NCBI GenBank assembly: GCA_963556495.2
Contig: OY747702.1
Coordinates: 47,461,786-47,525,785 of the forward strand
Length of the DNA: 64,000 nt
Source of the DNA: Valencia hispanica
Lineage: Eukaryota > Chordata > Actinopteri > Cyprinodontiformes > Valenciidae
Direction: 5' to 3'
This document shows positions 22,572 through 34,685 of this stretch, piece by piece (positions within the stretch are counted from its first letter, which is position 1; each line of letters opens with the position of its first letter). The translations under genes were made by a program, and so were the position numbers. The notes beneath the pieces were generated by a model. That model had not been told where the DNA came from. It made no database searches and saw only the letters and a list, made by a program, of their open reading frames with translations.

Positions 22572-24249
22572 GTTATTGCTTCCTGGGTTGAAAGCTTAAA
22601 GGTTTAGGCACCATTGCTTTATCTGACACACATACTCTGCAAACATGCAGGAAAAATTAAAGTTTACAGATTGGTTCAAACCCTCTTCATTGAGTGAATC
22701 AGTAATACTGGACACTGAATCACCAAGATGACAGACAACCGTTCCTATTTCCACCTTTTGTAAATAAGCAACTGGGGACTGAGGAAAAATTATCTATTCT
22801 GCGACCTTTAGTGATTACTTTTTCTGTGTTACTATTCATTTTATGTGACACAACATTCTGGAGCACATTTGTTGTCTCTAAAAACCAGTTGTTTTACACA
22901 CACTTCCTACAAAATCTTTCACAAGATGATTCACAGTTTTCAGCAAAGGAAGGGCTCAACATCCCTCTGTGGTTCATGCCTTGACATACTGCCTCTACCC
23001 ACTTCTTTTCTTCCTGATCTAGGAAACATCCTCACTGTTCAACTCAGATGGGACTCTTATTAATGAGCTGTCAAAAACTGGAGTTTGATCCTGGCGTGGC
23101 ACACGCCCACACGAATGAAACCTCAGGATTATTCTTAATATATCAAGATAATAAATCTCATTTAAAATTTGAAGATTGATTTTAGCAGTGCTTAGAAGCT
23201 TTAAGGTTTATATAAAAAATGGTTTTGGCAACTTGATCTCTGAAGTTGTCAGCCTCCAGATTTCTCCACAGATAAGCCATACTCTGATTATATAACAATG
23301 AATTTTTGAGAGAAGACAAGAAGGAGCAGGCATCGAACTTATCCAAATGATCTAGCACTCCATCCCAGCTCTATTGGATAATACTGACTGTGCAATTGAT
23401 CAAAGACAAAAATCTATATCTATAGTGTTTTTGTCTGATTCTTAAAACAAGAGTAAATCCTATATGAAAAAACACAAAAAAATAGTCCATGAGAACTTAA
23501 TGTTGAAAGTCTGCAGTTATTTTGCAGTAATTGTGATGTGTTCTTGAAACAGCCACAGCCCCAAAGCAAATCAACTGGGAGTGTACAAGAAATGGAAAAC
23601 TTTTTATTAATCCTTATTTCATTGATGACCATTTGAATCCGTCATATTTAGTTTTGTGTGGACAACTTCATTTGTAACATTTGTAACCTCATTCTGCAAC
23701 ATATGCCATGAAAAATAGGGCCAAATGCATTTTAAGTCTACCAAAAAAGTTTAAAAAAAAGACCAACAGTGTTATTTTTAAATGCATGATGTCAATAAGT
23801 GATTGTAATGGGATCTGATGTAAGCTAGATATCCAATTATTTATTTGAAAATATGAGCAGGGATCTCTAGCATTTTAACATAGATGTGAGAAAATGATTA
23901 AATTGCTTTAAAACCAGTGTTGGCCTAAGATCGCAAGAGGTTTGCATATTTCCCCAAAACACACAGGTAAACCTTGAAGAGTACACAGAGGAGAAATTAG
24001 CTAAGTTACAGAAAAATATTTCAAATAAGTAAGTGATGGAGAGGCTGGGAAAACAACAAGCAGCTCTTTATATCCATGTGCCTTGATGAGGAAAATGTGC
24101 CAGGTGCAGCCAGCTTAGCCCCGCTCTCCAGAGGGGAAACTGCAGCTCAGTGGACGATTGCCACACAGACACAAACAAAAAATCCTGAACCATGACAATC
24201 TTGGTGAGTCCAAATAATTTAACTTATGAGAAACAAGAACTGTAGCATT
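22572..24249. other. Unannotated DNA, no gene seen
   Basis: No recognised repeat or exon. The stretch 24040-24180 is less AT-rich and could be conserved non-coding DNA, but the sequence alone cannot show this. Confidence 0.45.
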
Positions 24250-24921
24250 CCGACTTGTGTAAAAGTAAGACTATTAGTTCATTCATCCTTCATTCTTTGT
24301 GGCATGAATGCAACAAGGTATTGGAACATTTCCCAGAGATTTTGAACTAAGTTGGCATGATAGCATCATGCACCTACCAAGAAAATGTTCTAACCATTTC
24401 ACCAACAGTCTTAACCATTGATACACGGCAAGATTGAGCTGTGTTTTCAAGTTGTTTACACCAAATTCTGATTCTACCATCTAAATGTTGCTCCAATGCC
24501 AGACTAAAGAGATGTCGCCTAATATGGTAGGAGTCAACTATTATTCACTCTGTTACTATCCAATTCTGGTGAGCTTGTGAGAACTCAACTTTACATTTCC
24601 TGTTTGTAGCGACAGTTCATTGCGACAGTAGTAGCAACTGGTGTTGTCTTAAACTGCTTTGGTCCATCTGCTTTAAGGTCCCACCTGTTGTATGTTTAGA
24701 GATGGTCTTCCAAATATCCTGGATGTATAGTACCGTGTGGTTATTTGAGTCACTGTTGCCTTTCTGTCATCTTAAACCGGTCTGCTCATTCCCTTCTAAA
24801 CTTTAGCAAGTCCTATTCACCACATTTACATGTCTATCTGGTTTCAGTGGCTGCAATGTGATTGAATTGTTCAATATTTGAACCAACAAACATTTAAACA
24901 AGTAAGTGGCTGGTGAATGCA
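24250..24921 (-). mobile_element. Decayed Tc1-like element (family A), inverted
   Basis: Read on the minus strand, this is the same family as 18242-19561. The end gtaagtggctggtgaatgca is at about 24902-24921, followed inward by gcagccactgaaac and, after an internal deletion, transposase segments. On the plus strand these appear as ggttatttgagtcactgttg (about 24738) and gattttgaactaagttgg with gatagcatcatgcacc (about 24338-24375). The far end lies near 24250. Indels and a deletion of the middle leave no frame longer than 65 codons. Confidence 0.75.
24283..24480 (-). pseudogene. Tc1-like transposase fragment (family A)
   Basis: A 65-codon minus-strand frame starting MVESEFGVNNLKTQLNLAVY. Its first part corresponds to the strand after the first catalytic Asp in Tc1 transposases, and its last part (CMMLSCQ...SLGNVP) to the region near the C-terminus, so an internal deletion has fused them. 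Catalytic residues are absent. Confidence 0.6.
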
Positions 24922-25619
24922 TTTAAGGGAAGAAAAATCTCTGAACATATTTTTGTTCTAGCTGAAAGAAGATACCTTTCTCATGCCTTTGTACTTTAGC
25001 CAGAGTTTATGACACATCAATTCCCCCAGGAGTTGACTTTATAGGCATTTCTGTGTCTCGTAATATTGGCGTGTCCTCTTGGGAGAAGAGAGGTTTAGGG
25101 GTTAAGTGCTGTCAAAGGTTAGGACAGGGTTAAAGCCAAACATAGCATGACTGGGGGAGTAAATCACAAGAAGGGAGCAAAGCAGTAGAGAGAATAGAGG
25201 TATCAATCTCTGGAATGGGAAGACAAGTATGTCACGCTCCGCCTGATACATGTACAGCTGTAACAAAGGGCTTGTCACCTTTTACAGCAATTTGGTGCGG
25301 AAGAGAGAAAAAGAAAAAAGAGGTGCTGGCCAAGTTCTTTGGTGCTCCCCAAAGAACTTAAAAGGCCCTAGTGTGAGCTCCTGCAACATAAATTTCAACC
25401 CATAAATCTGTAACTACAGCGCCTCCTTTGACTGAAGAATTTCTTGATAAAAGCTGACAGATCAGGCAAACCTTAGCCTGTACTTGTTTGTAATAAAGGC
25501 TGCAGTACACTTGGTAACACATTGGTTTGACACACTGCAGTGACAAAAGAAAAAAAGTTGTTAAGCTCACCCATATAATCTGATTTTAAGAGCATAAAGA
25601 GAAGGGTGTCTGTTTAGTG
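24922..25619. other. Unannotated DNA, no gene seen
   Basis: No exon or repeat recognised. Confidence 0.5.
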
Positions 25620-25871
25620 GTCGAGAACACTGCTGGACTGGCCAATCGGGTTATGGTAATTTTGGGCTGGCCAGGTCTTCCTCTTTTTTTTTTTTACTAA
25701 TGGTGCTTGTCATGGTAATAGTCATGACACCTACTGGTACATAAAACTGGTATATCGGCCCATGAGACACAATTGATTATGCACTGGACCAATTACAGCC
25801 CAGGCTGAGGCCCCCTCCCACTTGGGCCTCAGCTGTCAATCAATCAAACAGAAAGAGAAGAGATCAGCAAA

Positions 25872-26045
25872 ATGGAGACTAGTAAGAAATGTAATCAAAG
25901 CATGGGAAAAATGTGAATAAAACAACAAGCCCTTCAAGCAGATGCTGCAAAATGTGTTAAAATAGCACAATAGTGGTGCCAATGGTGGAGCTTCCTCCTC
26001 CTACACAACAGCATCACTCACAGGTTATGACAGTGAAGGCGGCAA
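25872..26045 (+). pseudogene. N-terminal remnant of a hAT-type transposase
   Basis: From METSKKCNQSMGKM the frame is closed by TGA, then continues IKQQALQADAAKCVKIAQ, then TAG. After a shift, GANGGASSSYTTASLTGYDS follows. This Lys-rich start followed by QADAAKC resembles the N-termini of fish hAT proteins with a TTF-type zinc finger. Two stops and one shift make it non-functional. The assignment depends on this motif and on the surrounding hAT-like ends. Confidence 0.45.
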
Positions 26046-26729
26046 CAGCTGGATAAGGGGAAAGGGAGGCAGGAGGCAGGAGGAGGAGAGACCCTCAGCC
26101 GGTGTGAAGGGGAAGGGAATCTTAACTGTAGGTAAGAAGTGATGAACTGCAGTCCTGGGGTAGATATAAATCAGGTTTGGGTTTATTTCATTATTGTTGT
26201 GCTTGCTAATAAAAATTAACACAGTCAGTAGTTACAAGTAGGCTAGCCAGATTTTATAGATGTTGCTAGCTAGCAACAGAGTTTCTCTACTGCTGGGCGT
26301 TTTCTATGACGCTATACTGAGTGTGATCTTAGGACTTTAGTAATTTTTTTAAATGTAGTCAGTTAAGTAGGCTACAGTCAATGTGCAATGCAGTATTTAA
26401 ATTAAAAAAATCAGAACCAAAGAGCAAACTCTGCCAGCCAAAAGTGATGCCAGCGCAGAAGTGACAAAAATTGCAGTTCCACCCTCCTTCGCTAAAGGCT
26501 GGCTCCAGAAAGCAGCAAGCTCCCCTTGACCCCCATGTTAAATATGCCAGCGTCACAGCAGCAATAAAGATGTTTACAGCCTGGTACTATAAAACATTCT
26601 AGGTTTAATAGGTCAAGTTTACCAGTATGACAACTCTGTGGGGGGGTGAATTTTATTTTATAACTCATCCGTTTAGATGTAATTTAAGATTGAAATTATG
26701 AATAATGAAGGGTGTGTCTTTTTATTGAC

Positions 26730-27447
26730 AGGTCTCAGATGAGCCGGCAGCGCCAGCTGACAAGCAAGCAGGTTGCATTTGATCCAGGGTAGGCCTCAGC
26801 CTCACGTTAAAAGTCTTCGGGCATTTAATTTCTCAGAACTTGACTATCAGTTGCGTCCGCAATGTTTATTCGTGTTCGGATGTTAATTGTGCACTTACTG
26901 GACAAAAATGGCTTGCTGTGGTATTAATGGCACTAAGACCATTCAAGAAGTGTCTGCTTCATTTCTTTGGTAAGTAACATTATATTTCTGTACTTTAATT
27001 CGCAGGTGCCACTCATACTCTAGCTAAGCTGATTAATTAGCTAAATAGCTACTGATTTAGCAATTTAATATTCTTTCATTTACAGCCTAGAAGGCTAAGG
27101 ATAGCAGAGTCGCTAAGGATAGCAGAGTCACTCAGCTGAACCCTCCGTTGGGTTCGGTTAGCTCGAAGTTAACTCAGTTAGCTTGTAGCTACATCGGCTC
27201 AGATTTTGATGAGTGTCAATCATCCGCTCCCACCCTTACAACCCCACTATCAGCTCCACCTCTCTGCCCATTTTTGTATTTTCCTGGAGTGACGAGTCGT
27301 GCGACGTGGCCAAAATGGGGGTGGTGGGAACTGGCCACTGGGCTTCAATTCAGCTCTTCAGAAACCTACAGTGACGTCGTGGAGGCTCCGTCCATGGTCT
27401 ATGATCAGAACCAGCTACAGCTCAACAAAGCAAAAATGCTCTCATGA
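26730..27447. other. GC-richer interior block of the hAT-like element
   Basis: Contains a 99-codon plus-strand frame (27148-27447) without a known domain, a direct duplication of gctaaggatagcagagtc at about 27093-27130, and a candidate splice donor after 26968 (ctttggtaagtaac). It may be transposon 5' sequence or a further old insertion. No assignment is possible. Confidence 0.35.
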
Positions 27448-28239
27448 AAAAATAGATTAGGCTAGTAATAATCTTTAACCATCTACACTTGCAGATATAA
27501 TTTAGATTGAATCAAATTAGAATTTACCAGGAGATAATGCTGCTGATTAACATGAAGTGTCATGGAGTTAAAAGTAACTATATAAATGTATTTGTCATTT
27601 ATACATTAATATCAGTATCAAACAAAGGGTTTTTAAACTAAAGTTTAACAGCAAATACTTGTGGATAATAATTATCTGTATCTTTTAGGGAGCTATTGAA
27701 AAACCTGCATTTGTTGAGTGATGACAAATAAAATGAAGACACTTATTATAATGTATCAGATAAGATTTATTGTTTTATTGATTTATTGTGACTTTATTGT
27801 CACAAAGTCCAAAGACTCCAAAGGTTTTGCATCTAACTTGATGTACAGAAAATGCTTCTATAAGAATAAATTAGAATTAAGGTCTATTAAAGTCTTAATG
27901 CATACAACACTAGGTAGAATAAATATAAGAAGGGGGTATTGCTTATACAAACAACAGTTTTCTTCAACTCTTAACCTCTCACTGTCTCATCATTTTTCAA
28001 AATCTGATGTGGTTTCCTCTTGCTAAGTTCAGTATAAAATACATGATTAAACTATATAAAAATAGTACTGTAATCATTTGAGCAATTCAGTCAAGTATTA
28101 TTCTTCCTCACCGTTCTTTGTCTGCTTCCTTTCACATTTTAAAGGTTACCATGTTTGAAGAAACTTTCATTGTTGCTGTAACTATTTATTGATGTGGTGA
28201 GTATATTGTCTGCAAACAAAAATCACTCAATCACAATCT

Positions 28240-28606
28240 CCATCCATGCATCCATTTTCTATACCCGTCCATCATATGCAGGGTTGCGAGGGGGCTGGTG
28301 CCTATCTCCAGCAGTCACGAGGCGAAAAGCGGGGTACACCCTGGACAGGTCGCCAGTCCATCGCAGGGCAACACAGAGACATACAAGACAAACAACCATG
28401 CATGCACGCAATTTAGAGAAACCAATTCACCTAGCAGTCATGTTTTTGGACTGTGGAAGTAAGCCAGAGTATCCGGAGAGAACCCACGCATGCACAAGGA
28501 GAACATTCAAACTCCATGCAGAAAGATCCCAGGCCGGGATTCAAACCCAGGACCTTCCCTTCTTGCTGCAAGGCAACAATGCTACCAACTGCGCCACTGT
28601 GCAGCC
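28240..28606 (-). mobile_element. SINE family A, full-length copy inside the hAT-like element
   Basis: The reverse complement of the SINE at 1759, running from the tRNA-like head (right side, ending gcgccactgtgcagccc) to the tail (left side, catccatgcatccattttct). An exact 12-bp target duplication, caatcacaatct, lies at 28228-28239 and 28607-28618. The short plus- and minus-strand frames across this block are produced by the SINE and are not genes. Confidence 0.93.
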
Positions 28607-29058
28607 CAATCACAATCTTTCATTTATAAATTTTCATATGAATCTTATTTCTGTTCTTCTGTGTCATATTTTTCAGGATCCCATCATACTTTATTAATTG
28701 TTTGTTCAGGTGGGTCCTCTAAGTAAAGTATACGACCCAACTAGTTTTGCACATTTTTCTAGATACCAGATCATATTACCTTTCTTAAACTTCCTTTCTC
28801 TGTCTCTTTTCACTTTTTAAAGGTTGCGCTGTTTGAGGATATATTCTGTGCTGTTGATTCATGTGATGAATACATAATTTGTGAAAATATCACTAAATTC
28901 ACTAATTCCTCTCTGTCCTAATTTCTAATTAACTACATCAAGCAGCCTTTTGTTTTTCACTAAGTAAGTTGCCTACTGTGTAAAAAAAATGGGCTTTATG
29001 GTCTCGGCTCAAAATGCCCAGACTGATTTTTTTGTCCCAGTCCAGCCCTGGTTGAAAA

Positions 29059-29489
29059 GGACACTTATTCTAAAATACAGTTAATCACCAATTAAAACTT
29101 TAAGAGACTTCATTTTTGCCCAGAGTGTACAACTTGCAAAAGAAAACTGACCAAGCCTCAGACTTCAAGTCTGCTCCCCTTCCCTCCATTGTGTGCTGCC
29201 TGATCCTCCCACAGGATCAACTCTCTTCTCAGTGTCTCCCACTGTGGCTTCTTAGCTGCTGTGCCTGTTGTCCTGGGTGGCATGAATTAATGATAACAGC
29301 AGAGGCTTCACAGACTGGGCTCATCCATTACATAACCCAGACAGGTCTGCTGCAGCTTCACATGGCTTCTGACACATAATACACAAGTACAGCACTATGC
29401 TGCACCAACTGCAAATGACCCCTTTCCCCTCTTTTCTGCTTCCCTCCTTCGTCTTCTCATCATACAACTTATGGTGCACCCTGCATTAA
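29059..29489. other. Unannotated DNA
   Basis: One 87-codon plus-strand frame (29116-29379) without a motif. Nothing else seen. Confidence 0.45.
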
Positions 29490-29905
29490 ACCAAGTATTA
29501 TATTTTACGTGATAGATCAACACAACATAGCACAAAACTGTGAAGTTAGGGTTTATGTCTCAACCAGCTTTGCTCCTCTATACAATAAAACTTCTGCCAG
29601 TTCTTTTTCAAAATCACTCAAGCTCAATAATTTTGAAAGGTGAGCATATGTGAACATTAGCCTTGCACTTATTCTCAATTGAATTTAGTTCTTAACTTCA
29701 GTCTAACATGAATATGCATTTATCTAAATCATTATACTCTAGCTTTGACTGTATTTTAAAGGTGTTCTTCAGCTGGAGGGCTCAGTTTTATTACCCAACG
29801 GGTTGTCTTTAAAAACCGCACTTGATTTAGTTCCATCCATATTCGCATCACTTTGACCTGCTTCCCTAATCCTGTTGAAGAAAAACTTACAACACTAAGA
29901 AGATG
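29490..29905 (-). mobile_element. Tc1-like family B fragment
   Basis: Contains gtgatagatcaacacaacat at about 29510, tatctaaatcattatactct at 29720, and, further on, tttagttccatccatattcg and gcttccctaatcctgttgaag at 29826-29880. These occur in the same order in the family B transposase region on the minus strand. Heavily decayed, without a reading frame. Confidence 0.62.
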
Positions 29906-31043
29906 ACCCTGACCAGTGTTGTCTCTGATATGATAAGTTAGGTTGGGCACAGCAACTCAACTCATCTAATAGCATCAAATAATTCTTCTGTGATGCATAC
30001 AATCTGACTTTGATCAATAATATTGATTGCTATTTTATGCGATTAATTTAATATTGATTCAATATTAAATGAACCACATAAAATAGCACACATCTACAAA
30101 CTACAAACGCCATTTTATGTAAATGTCATTGAAGAATGAAACTTTTTTTATAGCCTACATGAAATTGTAAATAAAGGGTCACTCACCAGTGTTGTTCTTG
30201 AAAAAGAATGCAGATGTTTTTTCTGGGCCCACTTTTCAATAATTGTATAATCTTTCAAATAATCTCCTTTAAATCTATAATAATCTCTTAAAGTCCTTAA
30301 ACAATGTTAAAATCCACTGGCTGGTGACGTCCCAAATTTTTAATCCCTGCTTTTTGTTCAAGAGGCAACGTGCTAAATTCTGACTTCATCAAAAAATCGA
30401 CTTAATTCTTTTTTCTTTTTTTTGTCTTGGTAGCTAGCAAGGATATTAGATGGCTACACACTGTTATCCAACAGAATGTAAACGTGACGTGTGCTATTCT
30501 GATATATGAGTTATGCTGCACAACCAACTTTCACATTTGGCAAAACGGGGCGCATCACTTCCTGCTGTGTTTAGATACTGGGATCTCTTCTTCTAATACA
30601 TTTCCGGCAGACTGCACGCCAGGTGGCGCATTGCTGCCTTTCTCTATCGAAGAAGTTAGCGGAATCTCAGCTTGGGGTCGTGACATTTGAGCCCCTAGGC
30701 TGTCTACTGAGCTCACATTGGGCATGCGCACTGTGATTTCAGATATTCATCATTTAAACAAAGGTTAAGGGGCTGGCCCCAATTGCTGCTTCAAGAGGAT
30801 TTAGCCTACTGAGCTTGTCAGTATTCTGGTAAAGACTTAGTTATACACAAACGTTTATGACAGAATGTTATTGATAACAGAATCGGTCTTTATATAATAT
30901 TAGTCTGTAAATAACGACCCTGCTCTGCTGGTTATTTTAAGCATGCCGTGCCATCCTTATAGCCTTCATTAGGTTGTTTCTTCACCTTTCATCCATAATT
31001 TGTCAATATCTGCTTGTCCTTGCAGGGTAGTGAAGAAGCGAGT
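29906..31043. other. Unannotated DNA with a possible unclassified repeat
   Basis: No gene recognised. The segment 30300-30770 has the patchy GC content and the gcgcatcacttcctgctg-like wording often seen in teleost DNA transposon interiors, but no inverted ends were found. Confidence 0.4.
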
Positions 31044-31105
31044 GCCAGGGGTCAAAGGGCGAGAGGCGGGGTACACCCTGGACAGGTCGCCAGTCCATTG
31101 CAAGA
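31044..31105 (-). mobile_element. SINE family A 3' fragment
   Basis: About 60 bp (ggcgagaggcggggtacacc onward to gtcgccagtccattgcaa) matching the 3' half of the family A SINE on the minus strand. Confidence 0.75.
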
Positions 31106-31420
31106 CTGTTTCTTCAATAATGTTATCTAATTAAAACCTCTGAAGCCTTCACAGAACAGCTGGATGTATACTTAGATGATGTTACACACTGGTTGACCCT
31201 ACTTACTAATTAGCTGACATAAAGTTTGGTTGCACTTGAGAGTTTTTTCAGGGGCAACACTCCTTTCAATAATTTGATTTGTAAAATAAGCCATACGAGA
31301 GTCAAAAAATACACTTTGTTTTGGTCTATCACACTATAAATTCCTCAAAGAATGCACAGAGGTTTGCTGTTGTACCATGACAAATGTGAAAAAGTTCAAG
31401 TGGTATGAATATATTTGCAG
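31106..31420. mobile_element. Tc1-like family B end fragment
   Basis: Starts with cctctgaagccttcacagaac and contains acttactaattagctgac, ttttggtctatcacac and aaaaagttcaagtggtatga in the order of the family B terminal region. No coding sequence. Confidence 0.65.
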
Positions 31421-32461
31421 TGCACTATGTTTTTTTAGCACTCAGCAGTGCCAGTTTTACAGTTTCTACCATGAGATAGGAGCTAAATCTTTAGAACTTA
31501 TTTATTAATAATAAAATCCCTGCTCGTGCTGAGCTAAGTAAGAATTCTGACATCATAAACTGAGATTCACCAGTTAGAAAAGCAGTTAAATATTTCTATG
31601 CTTTAATATATATATATATTTTTGTTGCTTGAAATATAAAAAACAAGACTTCTTTCCCATTTCAAACAAATAAAACAAATCGTGAAACAAAATCTTAACC
31701 ATCCTGCTTTACAGCCTAATAAAACATTAAATTACCTCCTCCTACATAGTCTGCATTTTTTTATTTATTTAGCTATTTCAAAGCTGTTTCCATAAAAGAA
31801 AAAGTTAGTTCATGGATATGGAACAAAGTTGCAAGTCCCTAAAAATAAAAGCAGAATGGTTATAGCAAGGTAATTTCTGAAAAACCAGTATATTCTGCTG
31901 AAGATCCTTTTGGAAACGGTTTTATACATCAAGAAATGAAAACTTCTGAACTGCATGCACCTTATTTCCTAATCCTGTCAAAACTATGGTTAAATATAAT
32001 TGTAGTGAAATAAGTAAAATAAGTGTGCAATAATAACATGGAGAGCCCTGTTCTATGGTGTCACTCTGTTTCGCTGCACAGAATGTTCTGGGAAGAGATG
32101 AAGCCCTGGACCCTGGCGTACTGTCATGAGCGTTATTGGAACACAATGTGTGTTTCTTATTTTTCTTGTCATTTTATGTTAAATTGTTAAACAAACGGCC
32201 GCTTGCCTAACTTTTAACAAATGTTTTAGTATTGAAATTGCTTTTTCTGTGTCCAAAATGGCATGTAATGCTATTGTGTGAATTACTTTGACACTTTGTT
32301 GGCTAAAATAAACACTTATTTTTCAGAGTTAATCAATATATGAAGTGTTTGCATCACTAAAGATTTAACGTTTTGTTGAAATATTCTCTCATCATTGTGA
32401 TTGTTTGATTAATTTGGACTCCTGGTTCATTTAAACAGCTTTAATCTAAAAGCATCATTTC
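31421..32461. other. Unannotated AT-rich DNA
   Basis: Includes a short TA run at about 31606-31620. No gene or repeat recognised. Confidence 0.5.
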
Positions 32462-32776
32462 TATCATGCTTCCCTGTTCACTCCCATCTTCTCATTATTG
32501 TCCTCACCTGTCTCTCCAATCATCCACACCTGATCCTCCTTTCCTCATGTGTTTATTACCCGTCACTTCCCCTCACTCAGCACCGGATCATTATTGATAT
32601 CTCGTGTGTCTACCTTGCTGTCTTCCTTCCTGATCGTTCAATGTCCTGTCTCTCTGTTCCTCCCGTCACCATCATCGTAATCACCTCCTCCACCAGCAGC
32701 ACTCTCAAATAAACATCATGGCACCTTCTACCGGCGTCTGCATTTGGGTCCATGCATCACACCGCACATCCTGACA
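32462..32776 (+). mobile_element. Solo LTR, 315 bp
   Basis: Starts tatcatgcttccctg (family start expected TGTCA, one change) and ends ccgcacatcctgaca, flanked by an exact 5-bp duplication atttc at 32457-32461 and 32777-32781. A polyadenylation signal AATAAA lies at 32708-32713. The sequence is pyrimidine-rich, as in fish Ty3/gypsy-type LTRs. Internal retroviral-type sequence is absent on both sides, so the copy is a recombined solo LTR. Its TG..CA-type ends (TGTCA/TGACA) are the same as those of the LTR element at 58072, but the bodies are not obviously the same family. Confidence 0.85.
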
Positions 32777-32839
32777 ATTTCAGTGCATTATTATAATCTC
32801 ACATTCAGGATTTACAAAAACACAACTTTTAATTTGAGT

Positions 32840-34685
32840 ATGTTTTGAGTGCGTCTAACAATTAGACGGTCAATCTGTACCTCAATATCGAACCCACAAC
32901 CAGTGCCATCCCCAATCAACAACAATGTAGAGAAAATGTCTGAATTCCACGAATTAAACCAGAACAGCCTTGAAAAAATCATTATCCAGTTAAGCTCCTC
33001 CTCCTGCTGTCTTGATATCCTACCCACAGCTTTTCTAAAGAAAGTTCTTTCTGTTATTGGGTCTGATCTTGTTCAAATAGTAAACTCATCCCTGCTATCA
33101 GGTGTCTTCCCTCAGGCTTTAAAAACAGCAGATATTAAACTACTGCTAAAGAAGAAAAATCTGGACAACACGTTAATGCAGAACTACAGGCCAATCTCTA
33201 ATCTTCCATTCATCAGTAAGATTATTGAAAAAGCGGTGTTTCAGCAGTGTTTCAGCTTCAAGCTTCATAACAATGACAAACTGTTTTGATGTTTTTCAGT
33301 CTGGTTTCCGTGCTCACCACAGCACCGAGACTGCCCTCGTCAAAGTATTCAATGACATCCGCATAAATACAGACTGTGGAAGAACCACAGTGCTGGTTCT
33401 GTTGGACCTCAGTGCAGCATTTGACACTGTTGATCATGATATTTTATTGGAACGACTGGAGAGCTGGGCCAGACTCTCTGGTACACTACTTGGCTGGTTC
33501 GAATCTTACCTAAAGAACAGGGACTTCTTTGTTTCAATAGGAAACTTTTCATCAGAACGAACGGAAATCACATGTGGGGTGCCCCAGGGCTCCATCCTGG
33601 GGCCCCTCTTATTTAATATCTACAGGCTCCCACTAGGCAAGAATATAGCAACCAATAACATTAGCTACCATAACTATGCGGATGACACTCAGCTCTACAT
33701 TACAATGTCACCAGGTGACTCTGAACCCATTCAAACCCTAAATCAATGCATTGACCAAATAAATGGATGGATGTGCCATAACTTTCTCCAGCTGAATAGA
33801 AACAAAACTGAAGTGATTATTTTTGGACCCAAGGAGGAACAATCAAAGGTCAACATACAGCTTCAGTTAATACAGCTAGAAACTACTGATCAGGCCAGAA
33901 ACCTAGGTGTAGTAATGGACTCAGACCTGAACCTCCAGGGTCATATAAAGGCAATAACAAGGTCAGCCTTCTATCACCTGAAGAACATTTCTAGGATTAA
34001 AGGACTGATTTTGCAACACGACCTAGAAAAACTCATCCATGCGTTTATCTTTAGTCGGATTGATTACTGCAACAGCATCTTCACAGGGTCTGCCTAAAAA
34101 GTCAATCAGACAGCTGCAGCTGATCCAGAATGCTGCCGCTCGCGTCCTCACTAGAACCAGGAAAGTAGAGCACATCACCCCAGCTCTAAAGTCCTTACAC
34201 TGGTCCCCTGTAGCTCAGAGAATAGACTTCAAAATACTCCTACTAGTTTATAAATCATTGCATGGCTTAGCACCAAAATATGTTGAAGACCTGTTGTCAC
34301 AGTACCAACCACCAAGACCCCTCAGGTCCTCCAACTCTAGCCTACTAAACATCCCTAGACTCAGAACTAAACATGGAGAAGCAGCTTTCAGTTTCTATGC
34401 TCCCCTTATCTGGAACAGAATTCCAGACGAGTGTAGAGCTGCTGAAACTCTGAAATGCTTCAAATCAAGACTAAAAACCCATCTGTTTAGAATTGCCTTC
34501 GAGTAAATACTTGATGTCATATGTATGAAATGTGTTCATGCTCTCTTGCTTTTTTTATCTTTCTCTTTCTCTTGCTTTATTGTGTATCATGTGTAATGTG
34601 TTTTTTTTTTAATCACCAAATCATGTAAAGCACCTTGAATTACCCTGCTGTTGAAAGTGTGCTATACAAATAAAAATGCCTTGCC
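32840..34685 (+). mobile_element. L2-clade LINE, 5'-truncated
   Basis: A LINE copy with reverse transcriptase and C-terminal region but no endonuclease. Its 3' untranslated region ends with catgtaaagcaccttgaatt and gctatacaaataaaaatgcc, then a short ttgcc tail. Compared with the fragments at 4.3, 37.5 and 38.7 kb it is the best preserved L2 copy here. The 5' boundary near 32840 is estimated from where recognisable coding begins. Confidence 0.85.
32849..34506 (+). pseudogene. L2 ORF2 (reverse transcriptase), two frameshifts
   Basis: Three consecutive frames together cover an RT. Frame 1 (32849-33289) contains [20 protein letters not shown]. Frame 2 (33225-34097) contains [16 protein letters not shown], motif [14 protein letters not shown] with its catalytic Asp, motif [14 protein letters not shown], motif C YADDTQLY with both Asp, and [15 protein letters not shown]. 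Frame 3 (34039-34506) contains [20 protein letters not shown] and the C-terminus to RIAFE. The breaks look like single extra bases, one in the T run near 33283 and one near 34089. The catalytic triad is intact, so the loss of function comes from the two shifts and the missing endonuclease. Confidence 0.9.

Larger units (their letters stand above)
25628..29050 (+). mobile_element. hAT-like element, 3.4 kb, non-autonomous
   Basis: The left end is CACTGCTGGACTGGCC and the right-end complement CAGGGCTGGACTGGGA, with further subterminal similarity (taattttgggctggcc and its inverted counterpart cggctcaaaatgccc). Flanks gtcgagaa (25620-25627) and gttgaaaa (29051-29058) agree at 6 of 8 positions, as expected for an old hAT 8-bp duplication. 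A degraded N-terminal coding remnant lies at 25872. No dimerisation or catalytic domain was recognised further in. A SINE copy (28240-28606) is nested inside. The interior at 26730-27450 is GC-richer with a short frame and may include another old insertion. Confidence 0.65.

Noticed and set aside
28194..28697. 167-codon frame at 28.2-28.7 kb
   Set aside because: It is almost entirely the SINE copy inserted at 28240-28606.
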